From assembly GCA_018920185.1 (NCBI GenBank), contig JAHLMT010000004.1, positions 1 through 50,321 of the forward strand: a stretch of DNA of 50,321 bases, written 5' to 3'. Positions 7,491-14,378 of the stretch are shown here, one piece after another. This DNA comes from Candidatus Aenigmatarchaeota archaeon (GTDB lineage Archaea > Aenigmatarchaeota > Aenigmatarchaeia > CG10238-14 > SCSR01). A program made the translations under genes and the position numbers. The notes under the pieces were generated by a model that saw only the letters and a program-made list of their open reading frames with translations, was not told where the DNA came from and did no database searches. How positions within the stretch are numbered: the first letter of the stretch is position 1; every line of letters begins with the position of its first letter.

Positions 7491-8963
7491 ATGCCATTAA
7501 GTCAACAATTCAGAAAACCAGAATTCAAAAAAATTTCAGATGTGATATGGGAAATACCCACAACCTTTAAACAGGGAATGAAAGTTCCGGCCAGGATATA
7601 CGCTACTAAAAAACTAATAGATCAAATGGATTTGCAAGTATACGATCAGATAACAAATGTTGCTACATTACCAGGAATTCAAAAATATGCATTCTGTATG
7701 CCTGATGGTCACAGTGGTTATGGCTTTCCGATAGGTGGTGTAGCTGCATTTGATCCGAACGAAAATGGTGTAATATCTCCTGGTGGAATTGGTTTTGATA
7801 TTAATTGTGGCATGAGACTGGTTTTAACTAACCTAACTTTTAAAGATGTACAACCACATCTGAAAACTTTAGTTAACAAATTATTCGAGCGAGTTCCTGC
7901 AGGTGTTGGTTCAACAGGATTTGTAAAATTGACAAAAGATCAGTTCAGAAAAGTTGTTGAAGAAGGGGCGGAATGGTGCATTGAAAATGGATATGGATGG
8001 GAAGAAGATTTAGAAAGAACAGAATTAAATGGTAAAGCAGATTGGGCCGATGTCTCGAAAATTTCGTCTAAAGCTATAGAAAGAGGATTTAATCAAATCG
8101 GCACTTTAGGTTCTGGAAATCATTATCTTGAAGTTCAGATTGTTAAACCTGAGAATATTTTTGATGAAAAATTGGCAAAGAAGTGGGGATTGTTTCCAAA
8201 TCAAGTTGTAGTGATGTTTCATTGTGGTAGTCGCGGATTTGGTCACCAAATTGGTACCGACTATTTGCAAACATTTCTTCCAATAATGGAAAGAAAGTAC
8301 GGAATTAAAATTTTAGATAGAGAGCTTGCATGTGCACCTTTCAATTCCCCCGAAGGTCAAGACTACTTTAAGGCGATGGCTTGTGGAGTTAACATGTCGT
8401 TTGCTAACCGTCAAGTTATCCTGCATAGAATTCGGGAGGTATTTGCCGATGTTTTCAAACAAGATGCCGAAAAATTGGGGTTACACATGGTTTTTGACAT
8501 TGCGCATAATCGAGCTTCGCTGGAGGAGCATGAAGTTGACGGAAAGAAAAAGAAATTAGTTGTGCATAGGAAAGGTGCAACCGGGAGCTATCCTGCTGGA
8601 AGGGAAGAAATTCCTAAATTATATCGTGATGACGGTTCGCCAGTTATAATTGGAGGTAGTATGGAAACAGGGTCTTATCTGTTAGTCGGTGGACCTAATG
8701 CTGCAGAAACTTTCATGTCAACAGCTCACGGCAGTGGTAGAACAATGAGCAGAACTAAGGCAACAAAAATGTTTAGAGGACAGCAGTTGTTTAATGAAAT
8801 GTTGAAGCATGGTATATATGTGAAAAGTGTTTCGTGGGCCGGATTAGCTGAAGAGGCAGGAGCTGCGTACAAGAATATAGATGATGTTATAGAAGCAACA
8901 CATTTGGCCGGAATTTCTAAGAAAGTAGTCCGTTTCATACCTGTTGGAAATATCAAAGGTTAG
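7491..8963 (+). CDS. rtcB: RtcB, 3'-phosphate/5'-OH RNA ligase
   Basis: 490 residues, the normal length for an intein-free archaeal RtcB. It joins 2',3'-cyclic phosphate and 5'-hydroxyl RNA ends in a GTP- and Mn-dependent reaction and is the tRNA splicing ligase of archaea. Seen here: PDGHSGYGFPIGGVAAFD near residue 71, the metal-binding Cys in GFDINCGMRL (about C106), the HCGSRGFGHQ segment near 244, the DIAHN segment near 336, and the guanylylated His in TAHGSGRTMSR (about H413). An AGGGGTGA ribosome binding site (7471-7478) precedes the ATG at 7491. Archease follows within 43 bases. An intron-bearing tRNA-Ser at 20.3 kb in this window is a likely substrate after endonuclease cleavage. Confidence 0.95.
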   Translation: MPLSQQFRKPEFKKISDVIWEIPTTFKQGMKVPARIYATKKLIDQMDLQVYDQITNVATLPGIQKYAFCMPDGHSGYGFPIGGVAAFDPNENGVISPGGIGFDINCGMRLVLTNLTFKDVQPHLKTLVNKLFERVPAGVGSTGFVKLTKDQFRKVVEEGAEWCIENGYGWEEDLERTELNGKADWADVSKISSKAIERGFNQIGTLGSGNHYLEVQIVKPENIFDEKLAKKWGLFPNQVVVMFHCGSRGFGHQIGTDYLQTFLPIMERKYGIKILDRELACAPFNSPEGQDYFKAMACGVNMSFANRQVILHRIREVFADVFKQDAEKLGLHMVFDIAHNRASLEEHEVDGKKKKLVVHRKGATGSYPAGREEIPKLYRDDGSPVIIGGSMETGSYLLVGGPNAAETFMSTAHGSGRTMSRTKATKMFRGQQLFNEMLKHGIYVKSVSWAGLAEEAGAAYKNIDDVIEATHLAGISKKVVRFIPVGNIKG

Positions 8964-9006
8964 TGCAACTAAAAATCATTTATCTATACTCTCACAAAAT
9001 CTTAAT

Positions 9007-9438
9007 ATGCCTTACAAATTTTTAGAAGATGTAGCAATAGCAGATGTAGCATTTGAAGCTACTGGTAAGACCCTAAAAGAATTATTCGAATCTGCAGCAT
9101 TAGCTATAACAAGCACACAAGTGAAAGATTTGAAATCAGTAGAACATAAAGTAGAGAAAGATATAGAAGTCGAATCTGATAATATAGAAATGCTTTTGTT
9201 CAATTTTTTACAAGAATTAATTTTTTACAAGGATGCTGAATTGTTGTTGTTTAGTAAGTTTGATTTGGAAATATTTCCAGAAAATAAAAAATGGAAGTTA
9301 AAATCTAAAGCTTACGGCGAGAAATTAGACATGAAAAAACATGAACTATTAGTAGATGTAAAAGCTGTTAGCCTACACCAATTTAAAGTTGAAGAAACTA
9401 AAGAAGGGTGGAAAGCAAACGTTATAATTGATGTCTAA
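9007..9438 (+). CDS. Archease, RtcB activator
   Basis: 143 residues from the ATG at 9007 (MPYKFLEDVAIADVAFEATG). Archease speeds RtcB guanylylation and multiple turnover; the conserved acidic residues that bind the metal are in the N-terminal HTADV-like segment, here AIADVAFEATG, and near the C-terminus in HELLVDVKAVSLHQF and NVIIDV. The usual His-Thr of HTADV-type segments is replaced by Ala-Ile here, so the N-terminal signature is a little degraded. The frame extends upstream into the rtcB 3' end but the ATG at 9007 matches the family's length. Placement right after rtcB supports the call. The 3' end overlaps the convergent endonuclease IV gene by 17 bases. Confidence 0.85.
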   Translation: MPYKFLEDVAIADVAFEATGKTLKELFESAALAITSTQVKDLKSVEHKVEKDIEVESDNIEMLLFNFLQELIFYKDAELLLFSKFDLEIFPENKKWKLKSKAYGEKLDMKKHELLVDVKAVSLHQFKVEETKEGWKANVIIDV

Positions 9439-10249
9439 GCTCATCTAAAATTGATTTCATCTTTAAACTATCGATTTCTAAAATAGGACTTTCTGAAATT
9501 ATGGTTATGTTCAATTTTCTTTTTAGTATTTCTTGAGCTAATGGTCTGAATGGTGGGTGTTTATCAATTGTTGTATGAATATCAACAAATTTTTTAGTTT
9601 TCAAATTGTATTTTACACCCTCAAAATGTGAGTTAATGTGATTCAATTTTAAAGATTTCAGTTTATCAAAAATTTCCCTATAGTTAATTTTTCCATTGTT
9701 GCGGACATAAATGTGACCAAAATCAAGATAAGGAACTAACTGTTTGTGATTAATCTCTTTACATAATTGAATTACTTCATCTAAGCTACCAAACATGTTT
9801 TCTTTACCCATGATTTCTATGCCGAGTCTTACATTTGATATGCCAGATTCTCTTAATTTGTCTAAAATTTCGAGAAAATTTTGTTTCAAATTTTCAAAAG
9901 TTTTTTCTCGAGATTCAAGATAATAAGCAGAATGAATTGCTATTGCATCGGCATTAATAATTTCTCCAATTTGTGCAGTTTTCAAAATTCTTTGTTTGGA
10001 TGCTTCTACAATTCTTTTATCTCTTGCGCAAAGGTTTATGTAATAAGGTGCATGAATCGACAATCTTATTCCAAATTCTTTTGCTACATCACCAACTTCT
10101 TTTGCATATTTTTCATTTAGATAAATATTTTGAACAAATTCGAGTTCAAGTGCATTTAATTTTAATTCTGACACACGCTTTATTCCATCGATAGTTGAAG
10201 TACCTTTAGATGATAAAGGCAGTCCTGCGGGACCTAGGAAGATTTCCAT
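9422..10249 (-). CDS. nfo: Endonuclease IV (Nfo) family AP endonuclease
   Basis: 275 residues, TIM-barrel AP-endonuclease family 2. Zinc ligands can be followed: SIHAPYYIN, IAIHSAYY, GIEIMGKE, PYLDFGHIY, HINSHFEG, DKHPPF and the final ISESP. The three-metal site of endonuclease IV is therefore complete. The enzyme cuts 5' to abasic sites and handles 3' blocked ends in base excision repair. It lies 6 bases downstream of polX on the same strand, with two endonuclease III genes further upstream, so a base excision repair operon is plausible. Xylose-isomerase-like sugar isomerases share the fold, but the ligand set favours the nuclease. Confidence 0.82.
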   Translation of the reverse strand: MEIFLGPAGLPLSSKGTSTIDGIKRVSELKLNALELEFVQNIYLNEKYAKEVGDVAKEFGIRLSIHAPYYINLCARDKRIVEASKQRILKTAQIGEIINADAIAIHSAYYLESREKTFENLKQNFLEILDKLRESGISNVRLGIEIMGKENMFGSLDEVIQLCKEINHKQLVPYLDFGHIYVRNNGKINYREIFDKLKSLKLNHINSHFEGVKYNLKTKKFVDIHTTIDKHPPFRPLAQEILKRKLNITIISESPILEIDSLKMKSILDELRHQL

Positions 10250-10255
10250 ATTATT

Positions 10256-11974
10256 TTAATGTTTTAGCATCTTAAGAAACTCATTTAACTTTCTTGTATT
10301 CACTATATCCTTAGCTTCAGCCCACCCCCTACGTGCTTGGGCGATGCCAAACTCAAGATAATGAATTTGATGTTTATTGTGCGAGTCAGAGTTTATTATT
10401 AACTTAGCCCCAATTTCTACAGCTTTTTTAATGTGTTCGTCTTTCAAATCCAACCTATCTGGAAAAGCGTTTATTTCTAAAACTGTTCCTGTATCTTTTG
10501 CAACCTGAATTATCTTTTCTATATCGACTTCATAAGGTTCTCGCACTTGTAGCTGTCTGCCTGTTGGATGAAATAAAATATCCACATTTTCATTTTCCAT
10601 AGCCTTTATTATCCTATTGGTTTGTTCTGTTTTTGACAGATTAAAATGAGAATGAACCGAAGCTCCGACAACATCCAGTTGAGACAAGATCTTGTCGGAT
10701 ATGTCCAATTTACCATCCTTTAGAATATTAACCTCGGCACCAGACAAAATTATTATCCCTTCTAATTCTTTATTGACTTTTTCTATTTCTTTTTTCTGTT
10801 CTAATAATTTCTTTTCATCTAGACCACCAGTAAAAGCTAAACTTTTTGTATGATCTGTTATAGCTATATACTCTAATCCTAATTTCTTTGCTTCTTCGGC
10901 CATTTCTTTTATAGAATTAGTACCGTCAGTCCATTTTGTCTGAATTTGTAAATCACCCTTTAATGAGTTGTAATCAATTAGTTTAGGTAATTTGTTTTTC
11001 ATAGCTGCTTCAATCTCACCAGTATTTTCTCTCAATTCTGGTGGAATCCATTTCAATCCAAGGCCCTCATAAACTTCTTCTTCTGTTTTACCAAAAAGAT
11101 ATTTTCCGTTTTTATCAAATACACCATATTCACTTAGTTTCCAACTTTTTTCTATAGCTATTCTTCTCAGAGTGATATTATGGTCTTTACTACCTGTAAA
11201 ATATTGTAGTGCAGCTCCGTAACTTTTTTCTGGAATAACTCTTACATCAGCATCTAATCCATTTTTCAATTTTACCATAGTCTTTGTAGAACCCTTACCA
11301 TAAACATGTGAAACTTCGGGCATATGAACAAAAAAATCCATGACTTTCTCAGGTTTATCGGATACAACAAGAAAATCGGCATCTCCAATAGTTTCTTTCA
11401 TCCTTCTTGTACTACCGGCTATATTAACTTTTTTAACTTCTGGTAATTTTCTCAGTCTTTCTTCAATATCACGCAATAAAGGTAAGACATAGCCTAAGAT
11501 AAATCTTCCTTTGCTTCTTTTGAAAAATTCTATTGCACGCAAAATATCTTCTTCGCTTTTTTCACCAAATCCTTTGAGTTTTCTTATTCTTCTTTCTTTT
11601 GCAGCCTTCTCCAAATCTTCTACAGTTTTTATTTTTAACTTTTGGTAAAGAGTTTTAATCGTTTTTGGTCCTATACCTTCGATGGCTGATAAATTCTCGA
11701 TGTCGACAGGAATTTTTTCCTTCAATTGCTCATAATATTTTAGTTTCCCTGTTAGTATCATTTCTTCTATTTTTGTTGCTATACTCTCGCCAACACCAGG
11801 AATTTCCATCAAAGCTCTTATCCCACCACGTTTGTATATTTCAGAAACATCTTCTGTTAATGCTTCGATAGAGCGTGCAGCCTTTTCATATGCACGTGGT
11901 TTGAACTGCTCGCCCTCTATTTCTAAGTAAAGTGCAATGTGATAAAGAATTTTTGCAATTTCAAAGTTTTTCAT
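10256..11974 (-). CDS. polX: Family X DNA polymerase with PHP domain (PolX)
   Basis: 572 residues. Order: N-terminal helix-hairpin-helix 8-kDa-like domain with EIPGVGESIATKIEEM and AIEGIGPKTIKTLYQKL; polymerase X core with GSTRRMKETIGDADFLVVS and LDADVRVIPEKSYGAALQYF, giving the three catalytic Asp; C-terminal PHP domain with AITDHTKS, GAEVNIL, VGASVHSHF, ILFHPTGR and INSDSHNKH. PolX fills short gaps in base excision repair, and its PHP domain is a 3'-5' exonuclease or AP-processing module. The first PHP motif reads DLQIQTKWTDG, so the usual H-x-H metal ligands are both Gln. Flanked by endonuclease IV and a glycerophosphodiesterase on the same strand. Confidence 0.92.
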   Translation of the reverse strand: MKNFEIAKILYHIALYLEIEGEQFKPRAYEKAARSIEALTEDVSEIYKRGGIRALMEIPGVGESIATKIEEMILTGKLKYYEQLKEKIPVDIENLSAIEGIGPKTIKTLYQKLKIKTVEDLEKAAKERRIRKLKGFGEKSEEDILRAIEFFKRSKGRFILGYVLPLLRDIEERLRKLPEVKKVNIAGSTRRMKETIGDADFLVVSDKPEKVMDFFVHMPEVSHVYGKGSTKTMVKLKNGLDADVRVIPEKSYGAALQYFTGSKDHNITLRRIAIEKSWKLSEYGVFDKNGKYLFGKTEEEVYEGLGLKWIPPELRENTGEIEAAMKNKLPKLIDYNSLKGDLQIQTKWTDGTNSIKEMAEEAKKLGLEYIAITDHTKSLAFTGGLDEKKLLEQKKEIEKVNKELEGIIILSGAEVNILKDGKLDISDKILSQLDVVGASVHSHFNLSKTEQTNRIIKAMENENVDILFHPTGRQLQVREPYEVDIEKIIQVAKDTGTVLEINAFPDRLDLKDEHIKKAVEIGAKLIINSDSHNKHQIHYLEFGIAQARRGWAEAKDIVNTRKLNEFLKMLKH

Positions 11975-11990
11975 ATTATCTATTTCAAAT

Positions 11991-12662
11991 TTAAACTACA
12001 TCTTTTAAAATATCTGGTTTATCGCTTGCTATTCCATCTACGCCTTTCTCAACATATTCTTTGGCTTCTTCTTTTGTGTTGATAGTCCAAACTATAACTT
12101 TTAATCCGTTTTCGTGTGCCATCTGAATATTCTTCGTGTGGATAAATCTGTATAATGCTATCAGATAATTAGCTTTCATTTCAGTTGCTACTTTTATTGG
12201 ATTAGGATGTCTGACATAAATCAGTCCTGTTTCAATTTTCTTATCTAATTCTCTAACTTTTTTGATCGCATCTTCACGAAAAGAAACTATTATAACATTC
12301 TCGAGTTTTCGTTCTTTTATGGCATCTAAAACTTTCTTCTCAATACCAACTTCTTTTAATTCAACTAAAATTTTATCGACTTTTTTATCAATAAAATCTA
12401 AAGCCTCTTCTAATAGAGGAATTTTTTCTCCGTCAACATTTAACTCTTTAATTTCTTTTAATGTTAGATCTTTAACTAAGACATCTTCGCCTGTGATTCT
12501 TCTTATATTTTTATCGTGAATAACTACCAATTTTTTATCTTTTGTTTCTCTTACATCAAATTCTATGGCATTCGCTCCCAATTCTATAGCCTTCTTGAAA
12601 CTGCGTAAAGTATTTTCAGGCTCGTAAGCTCTTGCTCCCCTGTGACCAATTTTAAGAAACAT
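11991..12662 (-). CDS. ugpQ: Glycerophosphodiester phosphodiesterase
   Basis: 223 residues with the complete GDPD signature at the N-terminus: IGHRGARAYEPENTL (catalytic His-Arg), then NAIEFDVRETKDKKLVVIHD with the metal-binding E, D and the second catalytic His. The rest is a TIM barrel ending VDGIASDKPDIL. The enzyme hydrolyses glycerophosphodiesters to glycerol phosphate and an alcohol, in lipid headgroup turnover or scavenging. No signal peptide is seen, so it acts in the cytoplasm. It sits between polX and the endonuclease III pair with 10-17 base gaps, a close-packed same-strand run, but has no obvious repair role. Confidence 0.9.
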   Translation of the reverse strand: MFLKIGHRGARAYEPENTLRSFKKAIELGANAIEFDVRETKDKKLVVIHDKNIRRITGEDVLVKDLTLKEIKELNVDGEKIPLLEEALDFIDKKVDKILVELKEVGIEKKVLDAIKERKLENVIIVSFREDAIKKVRELDKKIETGLIYVRHPNPIKVATEMKANYLIALYRFIHTKNIQMAHENGLKVIVWTINTKEEAKEYVEKGVDGIASDKPDILKDVV

Positions 12663-12671
12663 TTTTATCTT

Positions 12672-13274
12672 TTATAAATTTCTAATCCTTTGTAGAATTT
12701 TGTCTTTTATTCTTTTGCTAGTGTAGGTTTTGCCAAATCTTACTAGAATTGGATTAATTTTTTTCCAGTATTTCTTGGGGAAAAGTTTTTTCAAATCATT
12801 CTCAATTTTCTCGGGATTTTTGCTTCTAGTCCAACCAAGCTTTCGGGAGATGTAAGAAACATGTGTATCAACACCTATTGTATTTTCCCCCATTTCAGAA
12901 AGAAACACGTTTGCAGTTTTCCTGCCGACACCGGGTAATTTTATTAGTTCGTTGAAATCGACAGGTGGTCTACCATTATAAGTATTAACTAAAGTTTTAG
13001 CACAGTTAATGATATTTTTTGATTTTGTTCTATAGAAGTTAATTGGTTTTATTATTTTTTGCACATCCTCTAATTTTGCATTAGCTAGATCTTTAACTGT
13101 TGGATATATTCGAAACAATTTTTCTGCAATTGGTATTGTTATCTCATCTCTCGTCCTTGCTGATAGAATAGTAGAAATAAGTATCTGCCACGGTTCATTC
13201 CATTCTTCAGCTGCTAATCTCATAGGCGAACTTTGTTTATTTAATTCTTTTAATTGTTCTATGGCTTTATTCAT
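12672..13274 (-). CDS. Endonuclease III family protein lacking the iron-sulfur cluster
   Basis: 200 residues. The helix-hairpin-helix LIKLPGVGRKTANVFLSEMG carries the catalytic Lys, and GVDTHVSYISRKLGW carries the catalytic Asp, so glycosylase/lyase chemistry looks intact. The C-terminus ends VRFGKTYTSKRIKDKILQRI and has none of the four cysteines (C-x6-C-x2-C-x5-C) that bind the 4Fe-4S cluster in canonical Nth. The upstream neighbour is a paralogue with a full cluster. Cluster-free members of the HhH-GPD superfamily exist, so it may be a functional glycosylase with a different lesion preference (oxidised pyrimidine, mismatch or uracil). Substrate unknown. Confidence 0.8.
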   Translation of the reverse strand: MNKAIEQLKELNKQSSPMRLAAEEWNEPWQILISTILSARTRDEITIPIAEKLFRIYPTVKDLANAKLEDVQKIIKPINFYRTKSKNIINCAKTLVNTYNGRPPVDFNELIKLPGVGRKTANVFLSEMGENTIGVDTHVSYISRKLGWTRSKNPEKIENDLKKLFPKKYWKKINPILVRFGKTYTSKRIKDKILQRIRNL

Positions 13275-13292
13275 AAAATATTTTTTGTATCA

Positions 13293-13946
13293 CTAATACT
13301 TCTTTGTCACTCCATTCTTAGGACATATGTCATTTAAGAAACATTTACTGCAATATGGTATTGGTGCTTTACATATAGCACGACCATGCGCTTTTAATTG
13401 ATATGGGAGTTTTTTCCAATATTCTTTAGGAATTAATTTCATCAGATCTTTTTCTACTTCATCACCAGTTTTACCTCTAGTCCATCCTAACCTAAAAGAT
13501 ACCCTAATAGCATGTGTATCACAGGGTATATTTTCCACTTTATCGAACGCGTTAATAAGAATCGTTCCTGCAGTCTTCCTGCCTATACCAGGAATTTTTA
13601 TCAGTTCTTCCATAGTATCAGGAACTTTTCCACCATACTTTTCAACAAGAATTTTACAAGCTTTTTGTATTCTTGCAGCTTTCATTGCTGGGAAACTTAT
13701 GGGTTTAATGATTTCAATAAATTCTTTCAAATCAGCTTCTGCATAATCTTTTGCTGTTTTATATTTTGCGAATAATTTCGGTGTACAAGCGTTAACAACT
13801 TCATCTCTTACTTGTGGTGATAGCATAGCAGCAACGAGCAATTCTAAAGGATTAGACCAATTAAGATAATATTTTGCATGTGGATATTCTTTGTTTAATC
13901 TTTTCACACCTTCAAGAATAGTTTTTTGATTTACAAGCTTAATCAT
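13293..13946 (-). CDS. nth: Endonuclease III (DNA glycosylase/AP lyase) with 4Fe-4S cluster
   Basis: 217 residues. The helix-hairpin-helix LIKIPGIGRKTAGTILINAF contains the catalytic Lys, PCDTHAIRVSFRLGW the catalytic Asp, and the C-terminus CKAPIPYCSKCFLNDIC has the C-x6-C-x2-C-x5-C iron-sulfur motif. It removes oxidised pyrimidines and nicks the abasic site. It is the first gene of the minus-strand repair block (nth, nth-like, gdpd, polX, nfo). Its start lies 36 bases from an 18-base perfect palindrome that it shares with the divergent Cas2-like gene, so the two may be regulated together. Confidence 0.92.
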   Translation of the reverse strand: MIKLVNQKTILEGVKRLNKEYPHAKYYLNWSNPLELLVAAMLSPQVRDEVVNACTPKLFAKYKTAKDYAEADLKEFIEIIKPISFPAMKAARIQKACKILVEKYGGKVPDTMEELIKIPGIGRKTAGTILINAFDKVENIPCDTHAIRVSFRLGWTRGKTGDEVEKDLMKLIPKEYWKKLPYQLKAHGRAICKAPIPYCSKCFLNDICPKNGVTKKY

Positions 13947-13981
13947 AGTTCAAATATTTCCTTAAGAATACAAAAGCTTAT

Positions 13982-13999
13982 ATGTCCAACGTTGGACAT
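13982..13999. promoter_or_regulatory. Perfect 18-bp palindrome in divergent promoter (operator candidate)
   Basis: ATGTCCAACGTTGGACAT is a perfect inverted repeat. For the rightward gene it begins at the 3' end of the TATA-like GCTTATATG (13975-13984) and lies 18-35 bases before the start; for nth on the other strand it lies 36-53 bases upstream next to TATAAGC. A dimeric repressor bound here would cover the promoter of the Cas2-like gene and probably that of nth. No regulator gene is obvious nearby apart from the small protein itself. Confidence 0.6.
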
Positions 14000-14016
14000 T
14001 ATAGGATGTGATTTAA

Positions 14017-14223
14017 ATGGGATTTGTTATGATTTCAGATATCCCAAGAGAGAAAGGTTCTGTGCATAGACAAGTTCATAGACTTCTAACAAGAATAGGT
14101 GCAAAACAAATACAATTCTCTGTTTGGAAGCACGACAAGTTAGAAGAACTAATAGGTATAGCTTCCTTCATCAAAAAATCTGGAGGGGATGCAAGAATTC
14201 TAGAAGAAAGATTTATATTTTAA
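14017..14223 (+). CDS. Small Cas2-like (ferredoxin-fold) protein, no CRISPR context
   Basis: 68 residues. The N-terminal strand GFVMISDIPREKGS resembles Cas2/VapD-type beta-1 with its Asp, followed by a helix VHRQVHRLLTRIG, a strand QIQFSVWKHD like the Q-x-S-V-F segment of Cas2, a second helix and a final strand ARILEERFIF. Length is a little shorter than typical Cas2 (80-95). There is no repeat array or other cas gene in the window, so it is either a stand-alone Cas2-like nuclease, a toxin or a regulator domain like that of PaaX. GGATGTGA (14003-14010) serves as ribosome binding site. The palindrome upstream suggests tight regulation. Fold assignment is by eye only. Confidence 0.5.
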   Translation: MGFVMISDIPREKGSVHRQVHRLLTRIGAKQIQFSVWKHDKLEELIGIASFIKKSGGDARILEERFIF

Positions 14224-14378
14224 CTAACAAACTTCAAAAATTTCACTCATGAAAAATACAATCTTAAGATACTCATAGTTTGAATTGTCCTCAAATTTAT
14301 TTCGGGTATAACATGCACAAATACCTCAAAAAACACCCCTTTAATGTTTTTATTTTTCCAATCTATTAAGAAATAGTA

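Noticed and set aside
14017-14223. CRISPR-Cas locus suggested by the Cas2-like protein
   Set aside because: No direct-repeat array, no Cas1 and no effector gene anywhere in the window.
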